Below are positions 41,379-51,136 of a stretch of 64,000 nt of DNA, in pieces. The stretch comes from Rikenellaceae bacterium (lineage in GTDB: Bacteria; Bacteroidota; Bacteroidia; Bacteroidales; Rikenellaceae): positions 1-64,000 of the forward strand of contig SUZW01000002.1 of the NCBI GenBank assembly GCA_015059685.1, read 5' to 3'. Positions within the stretch are counted from its first letter, which is position 1. Each line of letters begins with the position of its first letter. The position numbers and the translations under genes are program-made. The notes under the pieces are model-generated. The model ran no database searches. It was given only the letters and a program-made list of their open reading frames with translations, and was not told the origin of the DNA.

Positions 41379-42338
41379 TTAGATGTCGGCTTTTGTGTCT
41401 GTTTGGAATAATTCGCCCTGAAAGGCGTTGCGGTCACGGAGTCGCTGTTCGAGCATCGACCACAAGGTTTCGTTGCGTATGAGTCCCCAGTTTCTGCCGT
41501 GGTGGTAGCGTGGCGGAGCCTCGCTTGCGAAGCGTTCGATGATGATGTCGGGGCGCAGACGACGCACTATCTCGACCATCAAGTCGAGATATTCGTCGAG
41601 CTCCCAAAAGCGAAATTGCTCGGGGTGAGCATCATACTCTCGCTCCATCGTGGTGCCTCGAAAGACCTGTAGTTGGTGGAATTTTATGGTTGTGAGGGGC
41701 AGTGCATTTATTAGTTGCAGCTGCTTCAAAATCATCTCGTCGCTCTCGCCCGGCAGGCCCAGCACAAAGTGCGCACCTACGGCCAAGCCACGCTCTGCGG
41801 TCATCTCCACAGCCCGCTTCGAGCAGGCGAAGTCGTGACCTCGGTTTATCCGCTTCAGCGTTGCATCGTAGCACGACTCGATGCCGTACTCTATGGTCAC
41901 ATAGTGCGTTTTGGCCACCTCGGCAAAGTAGTCCAACACCTCCTCCGACACGCAGTCGGGGCGTGTTCCCACGACGATACCTGCGATGTCGGGGTGGGCG
42001 AGTGCTTCGCCATAGCGAGTGCGCAGCACCTCCAAGGGGGCGTATGTGTTTGAAAATGATTGGAAGTAGGCGAGGTAGCGAGAGGCGGTGCGGTAGCGAC
42101 GACGATGGAACTCGATGCCCTCCTCAATCTGCTGTGTTATGCTCTTCGTGCTCAAGCAGTACGAGGGCGTGAAGGCCTCGTTATTGCAGAAGGTGCAGCC
42201 ACCCGTGCCCACCGTGCCATCACGATTTGGACATGTGAAGCCCGCATTTATCGCCACCTTCTGCACACGCTCCCCGAAACGACGACGGAAGTATGCCGAG
42301 TAGCTGTTGTATGGTCTGTCATCGCCCCAAGAGTGCAT
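41379..42338 (-). CDS. Radical SAM protein, YhcC/TIGR01212 family
   Basis: 319 residues. The iron-sulfur site is CPNRDGTVGTGGCTFCNN with the spacing of TIGR01212 members, and the start SAYFRRRFGERVQKVAINAGFT is typical. Further blocks include GTRPDCVSEEVLDYF and VTIEYGIESC. Members bind a 4Fe-4S cluster and SAM; function is poorly known, with suggested links to tRNA or translation. Lies between cdd and the S4 gene on the same strand. Confidence 0.88.
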   Translation of the reverse strand: MHSWGDDRPYNSYSAYFRRRFGERVQKVAINAGFTCPNRDGTVGTGGCTFCNNEAFTPSYCLSTKSITQQIEEGIEFHRRRYRTASRYLAYFQSFSNTYAPLEVLRTRYGEALAHPDIAGIVVGTRPDCVSEEVLDYFAEVAKTHYVTIEYGIESCYDATLKRINRGHDFACSKRAVEMTAERGLAVGAHFVLGLPGESDEMILKQLQLINALPLTTIKFHQLQVFRGTTMEREYDAHPEQFRFWELDEYLDLMVEIVRRLRPDIIIERFASEAPPRYHHGRNWGLIRNETLWSMLEQRLRDRNAFQGELFQTDTKADI

Positions 42339-42367
42339 CGCAGAAGTTCAAAAATTGTAACGGTGGG

Positions 42368-42754
42368 TTAAAATTCGTCGTACATCTGCTCCATCAGAGC
42401 ATCTATCTCTCGTCGCTCCTTCTTTGTCGGGCGACCCGTGCCACGCTCACGGAATACGAAAATCGTTTCACGAGGGGTGTTGAGCTTGGCAAGCTCCTCG
42501 GCAGGGGTGATGTTCTCGCAATACTCGATGACCTTGACAGCGGGTTGTCGGTTAATAACCAACTCTTTGACACGGTAGGTGTAGGTTACGAGGGTCTTTT
42601 TCACGGCGATGATGTCGCCCACCTTGACCTCTCGTGAGGGTTTGGCGTAGGCGTCATTTACGAGGACACGGTTGTTGCGTACCGCATCGGCAGCATCGCT
42701 GCGGGTCTTGAAGATGCGCACTGCCCAGAGATATTTATCGAGTCTTACCTCCAT
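42368..42754 (-). CDS. S4-domain RNA-binding protein (HslR-like)
   Basis: 128 residues. The S4 domain occupies residues 3-60 (VRLDKYLWAVRIFKTRSDAADAVRNNRVLVND) and a basic, charged C-terminal tail follows (RGTGRPTKKERREIDAL). HslR of enteric bacteria binds stalled 50S subunits carrying peptidyl-tRNA; the same role is possible here but not shown. It starts 4 bp after the ftsW stop, so it is the first gene of the insertion in the division cluster and may be cotranscribed with ftsW. Confidence 0.85.
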   Translation of the reverse strand: MEVRLDKYLWAVRIFKTRSDAADAVRNNRVLVNDAYAKPSREVKVGDIIAVKKTLVTYTYRVKELVINRQPAVKVIEYCENITPAEELAKLNTPRETIFVFRERGTGRPTKKERREIDALMEQMYDEF

Positions 42755-42758
42755 GGTT

Positions 42759-44033
42759 TTAGAGTCGTTTTTTAAGGTTTTGTTGTGCCGATGGCGGAAC
42801 GAGGGTTCCCTGCTCGATCTGTCGGCTCATACTCAAAATTATACCCATAGTTATCGAGGCGCAGAACATACCCGTACGGCCCTGTGTCAGGAACGGCAGG
42901 TTCTGTCCCGTCTCGGGGAGTATGCCGAGGGCTACGGCTATATGCAGGAAGGCTTGGCTTGTTATGAGCAGTGCAAGCCCCACAGCCAAGAGCCCGGCAT
43001 ATACCCACTCGCTCTGCTGGAAGATGCGCAACGAGCGGAAGAAGAGCCACAGGTACAACATCACGATAAAGAAGGCGATGAAGATACCGAACTCCTCGAC
43101 CACGATAGCGAAGAGGTAGTCGCTCTCGGGGTGGGTGAGTCGTGCTCGCATAACGCTGCGACCAGCTCCTACGCCCACAAAACCGCCATTATAGACCGCC
43201 ATCTTCGAACGGTCGGAGTCGGTATATTTATCGAGGCCTCGCTTCTCGACGACCTTCTCTATGCCTACCCACTTTTTTATTCGTGAGGTTACCGTGTCGA
43301 TACGACCCGCAAATATCATTATCAGCATACCTACAACACCCGCCACGAGTACGAGTTTGCCAATCTCACGCATCCTCACGCCCGCAATGACGAGCATAGC
43401 TATCGAGATAAGGAAGAGGTGGAGTGCCGACGAGGTGTGTGCCGGGAGTATCACAGCGCACGAGGCTGCAATCGGTAGTATGATAGGCATCATCTCGTCG
43501 AAGATTATATCTCGCTCACGCTTCGAGCCCCATTTGCGGAGATCGAAGGTCGAGGGGAGAAGGTGTATCTTGTCGATGCAGCTCTGCATCTTCGACAACT
43601 TCACGGCCAGGAGCATTACGGTCGCGATCTTGAGCAGCTCCGAGGGCTGAAACGAGAAGAAACCGAGGTTGATCCATCGTGCCGCATCGTTGCGCTCTCC
43701 GCCCGTGAAGTAGGCAGCCAAGGTCAATAGAAGAGCGAGGATGTAGGCCGGTGTGGTGAAGAAGCGGAGAAATTTTGCCCCCATTATATAGAAGGAAAAG
43801 AGCAAAACGACCGAGCCACAGAGTGTGATGATGTGCTTCTCGAGGTAGCCACTTGTCGAGCCCTCGCCAAAGCCCATCTTGGCTGTCGAGGAGTAAACCA
43901 CCACGGCCGAGATAAAGAAAAACATGGATACAATGACCCACAAAACCCTATCCCCGGGCAGCAATCTCCGCTTCGAGAGTATCGAAGGGACCTCGTGCGA
44001 CTGCGTTGTAACGGCTCTATCCTCCTGTGTCAT
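42759..44033 (-). CDS. ftsW: Septal peptidoglycan glycosyltransferase FtsW
   Basis: 424 residues from the ATG at 44033, 2 bp after the murD stop; a longer start at 44066 overlaps murD. Ten or so transmembrane helices of the SEDS family. Characteristic blocks are GGERNDAARWINLGFFSFQPSELLKIA and NGGFVGVGAGRSVMRARLTHPESDYLFAIVVEEFG. It polymerises lipid II at the septum with FtsI. In other genomes murG usually follows; here the S4 gene does. Confidence 0.94.
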   Translation of the reverse strand: MTQEDRAVTTQSHEVPSILSKRRLLPGDRVLWVIVSMFFFISAVVVYSSTAKMGFGEGSTSGYLEKHIITLCGSVVLLFSFYIMGAKFLRFFTTPAYILALLLTLAAYFTGGERNDAARWINLGFFSFQPSELLKIATVMLLAVKLSKMQSCIDKIHLLPSTFDLRKWGSKRERDIIFDEMMPIILPIAASCAVILPAHTSSALHLFLISIAMLVIAGVRMREIGKLVLVAGVVGMLIMIFAGRIDTVTSRIKKWVGIEKVVEKRGLDKYTDSDRSKMAVYNGGFVGVGAGRSVMRARLTHPESDYLFAIVVEEFGIFIAFFIVMLYLWLFFRSLRIFQQSEWVYAGLLAVGLALLITSQAFLHIAVALGILPETGQNLPFLTQGRTGMFCASITMGIILSMSRQIEQGTLVPPSAQQNLKKRL

Positions 44034-44035
44034 AA

Positions 44036-45403
44036 CTACTTCTCCAATATATTTTGTTTTATCCAATCTTTGAACTTGTTACCTCTGTCGATATAGCTCT
44101 TGAAGAGGTCGAAACTTGCACATGCCGGTGAGAGCAACACCGCATCGCCCTTGCGAGCCGTGCGCACTACCGCCTGCATCGCCTCCTCGAACGAGTGGCA
44201 CGAGATAATATTTGGTACGACACCCTCGAACGACTCCTCAAATCGGCTGTTATCCACGCCCATACATATCATTGTATGTACCTTCTTTTGCGCAAGGTCG
44301 AAGAGTGGGGCGTAGCTGCCGCCCTTGTCCGTGCCGCCCACAATCCAAACCGTTGGGCGAGTCATACTCTCCAAAGCGTACCACGCAGAGTCCACATTTG
44401 TAGCTTTCGAGTCGTTGATATATTCGATATCGTCTTTTGTTCCCACGGGCTCCAGGCGGTGTTCGATAGCGGCAAAGTCGTACAACGATTTTTCTATTTG
44501 CTCGGGCTCAACCCCCGCTGCGAGCGTTGCCAAGACGGCCGCCATAGCGTTGTAGGTGTTGTGCATACCCTTGATTTGCAGGCGTGAGATATCGATTTTC
44601 AGGCTCTGCTTGCCCGCCGTAGCCACGGCCTCGCCCTCATCCACAAGGTAGGCATCGCCCGCACCACTTGCAATGGCCGAATGGACCATAAACGGAAGCT
44701 CCTTGGCCTTGATATCGTGCTCCTCGAGCTGTCGTAAGATGGTCTCGTCGTCGGCACAATAGACAAAGTAGCAGTTCGAGTTTTGATTTTGCGTGATGCG
44801 CATCTTCGACTGCGCATACTTCTCGAACGAGTAGTCGTAGCGGTCGAGGTGGTCGGGCGTGATATTCATCAACACTCCGATATCCGCCTTGAAGCGGAAC
44901 ATACCATCGAGCTGGAACGAACTCAACTCCAAGACATACCAATCGTACTCGGCAGTCGCCACCGAATAGGCAAACGACTCACCGATATTTCCTCCGAGAG
45001 CCACATTTGCTCCGCTATCGCGCATAATTTTGTAGATAAGCGAGGTGGTGGTCGTCTTGCCGTTGCTGCCCGTGATGCAGATTGTCTTGGCCTTGCCCAT
45101 ATAGCGGCAGGCGAACTCCATCTCCGAGATAACGGGCACGCCCTTCTCGTGCAGAGCCTTTACGATAGGGGCTTTGTCGGGAATACCGGGCGACTTGATA
45201 ACCTCCGAGGCGGTCAATATGCGCTCCACCGAGTGTCCGCCCTCCTCGTACTCCACGCCCCACTCATCGAGTCGCTCACGATAGCGTGGTGCGATTGTGC
45301 CCATATCCGAGAGCAGAACATCGAAGCCCTGCTTCTTGGCAAGTATTGCCGAGCCGTAGCCACTGATACCGCCACCCAAGACTGCTATAAACTTTCGTGC
45401 CAT
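44036..45403 (-). CDS. murD: UDP-N-acetylmuramoylalanine--D-glutamate ligase
   Basis: 455 residues. The Rossmann-like start is VLGGGISGYGSAILAKKQGF, the ATP loop is CITGSNGKTTTTSLIYKI, and the C-terminal ligase domain has YINDSKATNVDSAWYAL. It adds D-glutamate to UDP-MurNAc-L-Ala in the cytoplasm. It lies 3 bp after mraY and 2 bp before ftsW, the usual order. Confidence 0.96.
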   Translation of the reverse strand: MARKFIAVLGGGISGYGSAILAKKQGFDVLLSDMGTIAPRYRERLDEWGVEYEEGGHSVERILTASEVIKSPGIPDKAPIVKALHEKGVPVISEMEFACRYMGKAKTICITGSNGKTTTTSLIYKIMRDSGANVALGGNIGESFAYSVATAEYDWYVLELSSFQLDGMFRFKADIGVLMNITPDHLDRYDYSFEKYAQSKMRITQNQNSNCYFVYCADDETILRQLEEHDIKAKELPFMVHSAIASGAGDAYLVDEGEAVATAGKQSLKIDISRLQIKGMHNTYNAMAAVLATLAAGVEPEQIEKSLYDFAAIEHRLEPVGTKDDIEYINDSKATNVDSAWYALESMTRPTVWIVGGTDKGGSYAPLFDLAQKKVHTMICMGVDNSRFEESFEGVVPNIISCHSFEEAMQAVVRTARKGDAVLLSPACASFDLFKSYIDRGNKFKDWIKQNILEK

Positions 45404-45406
45404 CGC

Positions 45407-46654
45407 TTATCGGATTTTGAGGGTTACGAGTGTAAGTGCCGCAAGGATTATCGACACAATCATAAAGCGTATCATAATCTTGGTTTCAAAGAGCCCCTTC
45501 TTCTGGTAGTGGTGGTGGATAGGCGACATAAGGAACACCCTGCGACCTTCGCCATACTTGCGTTTCGTGTATTTGAAATATCCCCTCTGCACCATTACCG
45601 ATACCGCCTCCACGAGGAATACACCGCAGAGCAGTGGCAGCAGCAGCTCCTTGCGGATGCACAACGCCATAACTGCGATAATACCACCAACGGCGAGTGA
45701 GCCCGTGTCGCCCATAAAAATCTGCGCAGGGAAGGAGTTGTACCACAAGAAACCTATCAGCGCTCCCAACATCGCTGCACCGAAGACCATCAACTCTCCG
45801 CTGTTCGGGATATACATAATGTTGAGGTAGTCGGCATAGATGATGTTACCCGAGAGGTAGGCCAACACCGCCAACACGCCCACAATAGGTATCGACACAC
45901 CCGTAAGCAGGCCATCTAATCCGTCGGTGAGGTTTGCTCCGTTCGACACGGCTGTAATCACGAATATTGCAACCAAAACATAGAGCACCCACGACAACAA
46001 CTCGTTGCCTCCGACAAACCAGCTGTAGTCCAACTCGTTGTTTTTGAGGAACGGAATGGTCGTCTTGGTGGTTTTGATTGTCTCGTCGCTCAGGCGTATC
46101 TGCTGCGACGAGGTGATAATGGTCTCGCCCGTCTTTTCGTCTATGATGCTCTGCTCGACAGGTATCGTTGTATGCTCACGGATGACGACATCCTCCGACA
46201 GACACATCATCGAGCCGACGATGATACCCAGGCCGACCTGACCTACAATCTTGAACTTGCCTTTGAGGCCCTCTTTGTTGTGGCGGAAGACCTTGATGTA
46301 GTCATCGAGGAAGCCGATAAGACCGCACCATACGGTCGCTACGAGCAACAGAATGGTGTAGATGTTGTCCAGGCGGGCAAACAACAACACCGGCACGACA
46401 ATGGCGAGCAGAATGATGATGCCGCCCATCGTGGGTGTTCCTCGCTTTGCGAGTTGCCCCTCCAGGCCGAGGTCACGGATCTCCTCACCGATTTGGCGAC
46501 GCTGCAACGCACGAATTATAGCCTTACCGCAAAAGATGACGATAAGCAACGCCAAGACTATCGCTGCCACCGAGCGAAACGATATGTACTGCACCATACC
46601 CGCACCCGGGATGTCGTACAGAGAGTTTAGGTAGTCAAATAAGTGATATAACAT
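45407..46654 (-). CDS. mraY: Phospho-N-acetylmuramoyl-pentapeptide transferase
   Basis: 415 residues, about 50 longer than the E. coli protein owing to an extra loop around 150-205, as is common in Bacteroidota. About ten transmembrane helices. Catalytic blocks are [21 protein letters not shown] and [12 protein letters not shown]. It attaches phospho-MurNAc-pentapeptide to undecaprenyl phosphate, giving lipid I. The four-helix-bundle element lies between murE and this gene, an unusual break within the cluster. Confidence 0.95.
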   Translation of the reverse strand: MLYHLFDYLNSLYDIPGAGMVQYISFRSVAAIVLALLIVIFCGKAIIRALQRRQIGEEIRDLGLEGQLAKRGTPTMGGIIILLAIVVPVLLFARLDNIYTILLLVATVWCGLIGFLDDYIKVFRHNKEGLKGKFKIVGQVGLGIIVGSMMCLSEDVVIREHTTIPVEQSIIDEKTGETIITSSQQIRLSDETIKTTKTTIPFLKNNELDYSWFVGGNELLSWVLYVLVAIFVITAVSNGANLTDGLDGLLTGVSIPIVGVLAVLAYLSGNIIYADYLNIMYIPNSGELMVFGAAMLGALIGFLWYNSFPAQIFMGDTGSLAVGGIIAVMALCIRKELLLPLLCGVFLVEAVSVMVQRGYFKYTKRKYGEGRRVFLMSPIHHHYQKKGLFETKIMIRFMIVSIILAALTLVTLKIR

Positions 46655-46683
46655 AGTATAAAATTAAAATTAGCTTTTTTATA

Positions 46684-46758
46684 AATGGCACTCAATGGCA
46701 TTCGGGCTACGCCCTTAATGGCATGCGCAATCAAAGATTGCTGAATGGCATTGAATGA
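46684..46758. repeat. Left hairpin arm of element D
   Basis: AATGGCA-punctuated modules: GGGCTACGCCC (46703-46713) and GCAATCAAAGATTGC (46727-46741), each a short hairpin with AATGGCA on both sides. These are the same kinds of module as the left halves of elements A and C (there GGGCTTCGCCC and GCAGTCTATCGACTGC). Confidence 0.8.
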
Positions 46759-46765
46759 CAAAATA

Positions 46766-47314
46766 CTATTTTTTCTTCTTTTTATCAATACGAGCCTTTG
46801 TTAAGGACTCTTTGAAACCGCCTTCATCAACAAAGCGCTTGATTTGTTTCTCGATATGCTTGCGCAATAGCACATCCTCTTGGTATAGCAATACAATCGC
46901 CATATTTGCAATTACTTCGTCGTTTCTCGTCTCGGCTAACTCCAAAAAGAATTTCGAGTCACGATGCTTTATGCCAAGTTCTCGCATAGCCTCGACCTCT
47001 TTCGATTCTGTCTCCCATATTCGCAAATTGCGAGTTCGCAGATAGTCGAGATAGTCTTCCAGCAACTCTTGAAAGCTCGACCTTGCTACGCCCAATAGGC
47101 TCAAGTGCATTTCGGCAGATGTTAGCGACGCAGCCTTTCCCTCGACAATATTCTGCTTACCTGAACGAGCTGCCTGGATCATTTGGTCTTTGGTGCGGTC
47201 GCCTATGGAGATAAATCTCTCGCAGAAATGGTAGGTTAAGTCGTAGATAACCACCGCCTTGCGATAGGCAATAAGGTTGCGATATATATTATTGCTTTGT
47301 CTTGTTATATCCAT
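46766..47314 (-). CDS. Four-helix-bundle protein (S23/TIGR02436-like, long form)
   Basis: 182 residues from the ATG at 47314 (MDITRQSNNIYRNLIAYRKA); the frame stays open to 47410 only by reading through the repeat arm. Helical throughout, with the family blocks YDLTYHFCERFISIGDRTKDQMIQAARSGKQNIVEG and SFQELLEDYLDYLR, and a Lys-rich C-terminus (KKKKK). It resembles four-helix-bundle proteins with an added suffix domain. It sits between hairpin arms built from the same modules as elements A, B and C, interrupting murE-mraY. Function unknown; richer in A/T than its neighbours. Confidence 0.83.
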   Translation of the reverse strand: MDITRQSNNIYRNLIAYRKAVVIYDLTYHFCERFISIGDRTKDQMIQAARSGKQNIVEGKAASLTSAEMHLSLLGVARSSFQELLEDYLDYLRTRNLRIWETESKEVEAMRELGIKHRDSKFFLELAETRNDEVIANMAIVLLYQEDVLLRKHIEKQIKRFVDEGGFKESLTKARIDKKKKK

Positions 47315-47324
47315 CTCAAAAATC

Positions 47325-47390
47325 TGCCATTTAATGCCATTCAGTGAGCGTAAGCGAACGCATGCCATTCGTTGCCATTCTATGCCATTT
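47325..47390. repeat. Right hairpin arm of element D
   Basis: TGCCATT-punctuated modules: GCGTAAGCGAACGC (47349-47362), with GCCATTC, GCCATTC and GCCATTT following. It corresponds to the right halves of elements A and C (GCGTTAGCGAACGC). It ends at the murE stop codon (47391). Confidence 0.8.
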
Positions 47391-48848
47391 TTATCTGCCA
47401 AATTTCTCAAACCACTCCTTTATGACCTCCTTGTCGTTGAAGTGGTGCTTTTCGGTACCGATGATTTGGTAATCCTCGTGTCCTTTACCTGCAAGGAGGA
47501 TGATATCTCTTGGCTCGGCCAACATCACTGCAGTCTTTATCGCCTCGTGGCGGTCGGTGATTTTCAGATACTTGTCGCCCGACTCGACACCCGCCTCCAT
47601 CTCACGCAAAATCTGCTCGGGGTCTTCGGTGCGAGGGTTATCCGAGGTAAAAATTGCCACATCGGCCATCTTCGCTGCCATACCACCCATCACGGGGCGT
47701 TTGCTCTTATCTCTGTCGCCACCGCAGCCGCAGACAACAAGGAGTCGCTGACCGCCCTGGCGCAGTTCGTCAATGGTCTTGATGATGTTTTCGAGCGCAT
47801 CGGGCGTATGGGCAAAATCGACCACCGCCGTTGTGCCATCTTTGGCAATCACGGTCTCGAAACGACCACTCACAGGTCGCAACATACTCAAATGCTCCAA
47901 TACCTCCTCCTTGTCGAAGCCGAGCAACACGGCTGCGCCATAGACCGTCAAGAGGTTGTAGGCGTTAAATCTTCCGAGGAACTGCACCCACACCTCCCGA
48001 TTGTCGATGCGAAGCTCCATACCCTCGGCCATCATCTCGATAACTTTTGCACGGAAGTCGGCCATCTTCTGCAACGAGAGGGTGTAGCGTGAAGCCTTCG
48101 TGTTCTGCAACATCACCTCGCCATTGCGGTCGTCGCAATTAACCAACGCAAAGGCCTCCTTTGGCAGTGCATCGAAGAAGGATTTTTTGGCACGGATATA
48201 CTCGGCAAAAGTCTTATGGTAGTCCAAGTGTTCGTGGGTTATGTTAGTAAAAAGTCCGCCCACAAAGCGCAAGCCACCGATACGATGTTGCACTATGGCG
48301 TGCGACGAACACTCCATAAAGCAGTATTCGCACCCCTCATCGACCATCTCACGCATCATGGCATTCAGGCGAATGGCATCGGGCGTGGTGTGAGTCGAGG
48401 CAATCTCCCTCGCTCCGACCTTATAGACAACGGTCGATATAAGTCCCGCCTTGTGTCCCATAGACTGCACAAGGTCGTAGAGAAGTGTTGCGATGGTGGT
48501 CTTGCCGTTTGTACCCGTAACGCCCACCACCTTCAACTCGTGCGAGGGGTTTTTATAAAAATTGGAGGCAATCGTGCCCATAGCGACATTGGTATCTTCG
48601 ACCACAACAAATGTGCAGTCGGCACCCTCGACCTCGGTCGGTATATGCTGGCACACAACCGCAACAGCTCCCCCCTCTATCGCCTTGGCGATAAAGTTGT
48701 GGCCATCGACTGCCGTACCCGCAACTGCAAAGAAGCAACTCCCCTCGGCCACGGTGCGGGAGTCGTAGGTCAGCCCTGCGACCTCGACCTCGCCACTGCC
48801 CGACAGTGCGGAGTATGTAACGCTTCGTAATAGTTCGTTTAGTATCAT
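47391..48848 (-). CDS. murE: UDP-MurNAc-tripeptide synthetase (meso-DAP type)
   Basis: 485 residues. ATP loop VTGTNGKTTIATLLYD and the amino-acid-selecting block TSDNPRTEDPEQIL. DNPR indicates meso-diaminopimelate, not lysine, as the added residue (established family rule). It extends the peptidoglycan stem peptide. It overlaps the ftsI stop by 4 bp. A four-helix-bundle element separates it from mraY. Confidence 0.95.
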   Translation of the reverse strand: MILNELLRSVTYSALSGSGEVEVAGLTYDSRTVAEGSCFFAVAGTAVDGHNFIAKAIEGGAVAVVCQHIPTEVEGADCTFVVVEDTNVAMGTIASNFYKNPSHELKVVGVTGTNGKTTIATLLYDLVQSMGHKAGLISTVVYKVGAREIASTHTTPDAIRLNAMMREMVDEGCEYCFMECSSHAIVQHRIGGLRFVGGLFTNITHEHLDYHKTFAEYIRAKKSFFDALPKEAFALVNCDDRNGEVMLQNTKASRYTLSLQKMADFRAKVIEMMAEGMELRIDNREVWVQFLGRFNAYNLLTVYGAAVLLGFDKEEVLEHLSMLRPVSGRFETVIAKDGTTAVVDFAHTPDALENIIKTIDELRQGGQRLLVVCGCGGDRDKSKRPVMGGMAAKMADVAIFTSDNPRTEDPEQILREMEAGVESGDKYLKITDRHEAIKTAVMLAEPRDIILLAGKGHEDYQIIGTEKHHFNDKEVIKEWFEKFGR

Positions 48849-51115
48849 TTCAGTGTAATTGTTATTCGTTTCTCGGTATTTGCTACGGCTGTACCGGCCG
48901 AAATACTCTGCTTTACGACCTTGCCGTGGCCGACAATATCGACCTTAAGACCGCAATACTCCAAGAGGTAGAGCGCATCGTTGAGGCCCATACCCTTGAC
49001 ATTCGGCACACATCCCGCCTCGACATCAACATTTGAGGTGCGTACTTCGCCCTCGTCAGATGTGGCGGTAGTGCCCCAGCCGTGGCGACTCTCGGTCGAG
49101 ATATCTTTGGCGTACTCGCCACCCACCTTGCGTATCTTGGCGATATTGCCACCCTTGATTTGCGAGGCGTGGAAATCGCCCTCGGCAACCTCCTCGGCAT
49201 ACTCTTTGTCACGATTGTGGAGGAATGTGGCCACTGTCTTCTGCACGGGACCCACGAGTGTGGCACCATAGTAGGCCTTGCCCGTTTGACGCTTTGTAAA
49301 TATTGCGGTGAGGATGGTGTAACGAGGCTTGTCGGCCGGCAGGTATGTAACCATCGAGCCGAGGTAGTAGCGATCATCTTTGTTGTACTTCACGCCATTT
49401 ATGGTGGTATTAACCTGTGCAGTACCTGTCTTTGAGCCGCTGCGGAACGAACAGTGCTTCTCGCCAAAGTAGGTTGCAGCCGTACCGTGCGACGATACCG
49501 CCTCCATAAACGAGCGCAGGGTATCGAGTGTGCGTTGCGAACATATCCTCTCCTCGATAACACGCACGGGGGCTTCGTTCACAACCTTACCATCACGCTC
49601 GGTGCGCAAGACGAGGCGTGGTGCCACCATCCTACCTCCATTGGCCACAGCGTTGTACATTGTGAGGGTGTGCATAGGCGTAATATCGAGGTTGTAGCCG
49701 TACGCCATATTGACAAGGGCATTGTAGCGTGAGTGGTGCCTCTTGTCGAGGTGTGGCACCACGCCACGACGAGCTCCGAGATACTCCAAACCGATGGTTT
49801 CGTGCAGATGCAGCTTGCGACAGTAGTCCGAGAACTTCACGGGGTTCGCCTCGAAGGCGTCATATACCGCCTTTGTGAAATATACATTGGCCGACTCGGC
49901 AAAGGCTGTACGCATATCGAGCTTTGGCGAACCATCCTTGAGTATGCGGTGCGAGTCCTGCACCGTAGCTCCCCTCCTGCCACCAACCAATACTCGACGA
50001 CCCGACTCCGAGTCGTAGGTCAGGCTCGTAGGCTTGCCCTCCTCGAGCAGTGCCAGTGCCGACACGAGCTTGAAGGTCGAGCCGGGGTTTATAGGTACGC
50101 CTATGGCGTAGTTCTGCTCCTCGATGCAGGTCGAGCCGTTGCGTTTGAGGTTTGCCATGGCGAGGATGTCACCCGTGGCGCACTCCATAACCAAGACCGT
50201 GCCCCACACGGCATTTTCGTTAAGCAGCTGTGTGCGCAGGGCGTTATCTGCGATATCCTGCACATCGACATCGAGTGCCGTGACCACATCGTAGCCACAC
50301 TGCGCCTCTATGTTGGCCTTGTTGCGTGTTCGTGTCTTGTAGCCCGGGGCTATGGTCTGCATAATCTGACGACCCGGGGTGCTGGCAAGGGTGTCACGCA
50401 GGGCATATTCGATGCCGTACTGCAGGTTGCGCTCCTTGTCGTTGCGACCTATGGTGCGCAGAGCGAGGTCGCCCTGCGGATATACACGGTAGTCGTGGTC
50501 CTTGGTGCTGTAGGTTACGCCATAGTTGTTGCGCAGCAGAGGGTAGCGACGCAGTTTGTTCAACTCGGCAATATCCACGGCACGAAATATCTGGCGTGTC
50601 GGATGGGCGCGCCTTTCGATAACGGTTTTCTTCTCCACCTTATCCTCCTTGCCAAACTCGTACCACTTGGCACGCTTAACTATGGTCTTGGTGGTGCGCT
50701 TGTGGCGACTCTCGGCCACCTTGCGCCACTTTATAAGCTCGGCATAGTACTCTCGTGCCGTGCGGTCGCCAAAGAGTGAGGCGAGGCGACGAGAGAGGGT
50801 GTCGGCATCCTTGCAGTAGCGGTCGTAGTCATCAAATCGCTCGGAGCCGAAGTCGATATGTATGCTCTTGCGGGTTATGGAGGTGGCCAAAGGCTGCTTA
50901 TCACGAGAGTAGATCGTGCCTCGGCTTGCTCGCACAACCACGGTGTCGATAATCGAGAGGTCACGCACCTCCTTGAAACCCCGCTTCACGCTCGGGCTGA
51001 AGTGTATGCCGCACATCACAACAAAGAAGATTATTGCTGCTACCGTGAAGAAGAGGTAGAAGAATTGTATGCGCTTGGCGATACCGGCCTTTATCTGTTG
51101 TTTGCGTTCCTCCAT
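48845..51115 (-). CDS. ftsI: Septal transpeptidase (PBP3/FtsI) with a PASTA domain
   Basis: 756 residues. A transmembrane anchor (about 20-42) is followed by the dimerisation domain and the transpeptidase domain. The active site is NPGSTFKLVSAL (SxxK), AESANVYF (SxN) and SGSKTGTAQVN (KTG). A single PASTA domain ends the protein (VPNVKGMGLNDALYLLEYCG onward, about 693-756). It cross-links septal peptidoglycan with FtsW. Lies between ftsL and murE; a basic insertion around residues 145-165 (KRAKWYEFGKEDKVEKKT) is notable. Confidence 0.93.
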   Translation of the reverse strand: MEERKQQIKAGIAKRIQFFYLFFTVAAIIFFVVMCGIHFSPSVKRGFKEVRDLSIIDTVVVRASRGTIYSRDKQPLATSITRKSIHIDFGSERFDDYDRYCKDADTLSRRLASLFGDRTAREYYAELIKWRKVAESRHKRTTKTIVKRAKWYEFGKEDKVEKKTVIERRAHPTRQIFRAVDIAELNKLRRYPLLRNNYGVTYSTKDHDYRVYPQGDLALRTIGRNDKERNLQYGIEYALRDTLASTPGRQIMQTIAPGYKTRTRNKANIEAQCGYDVVTALDVDVQDIADNALRTQLLNENAVWGTVLVMECATGDILAMANLKRNGSTCIEEQNYAIGVPINPGSTFKLVSALALLEEGKPTSLTYDSESGRRVLVGGRRGATVQDSHRILKDGSPKLDMRTAFAESANVYFTKAVYDAFEANPVKFSDYCRKLHLHETIGLEYLGARRGVVPHLDKRHHSRYNALVNMAYGYNLDITPMHTLTMYNAVANGGRMVAPRLVLRTERDGKVVNEAPVRVIEERICSQRTLDTLRSFMEAVSSHGTAATYFGEKHCSFRSGSKTGTAQVNTTINGVKYNKDDRYYLGSMVTYLPADKPRYTILTAIFTKRQTGKAYYGATLVGPVQKTVATFLHNRDKEYAEEVAEGDFHASQIKGGNIAKIRKVGGEYAKDISTESRHGWGTTATSDEGEVRTSNVDVEAGCVPNVKGMGLNDALYLLEYCGLKVDIVGHGKVVKQSISAGTAVANTEKRITITLK

Positions 51116-51136
51116 GGGGTCTGTCGGGTGTGGTGT

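Noticed and set aside
46766..47410. Longer form of the four-helix-bundle protein starting at 47410
   Set aside because: The extra 32 codons are read from the hairpin arm and the edge of murE; the ATG at 47314 begins the conserved part.
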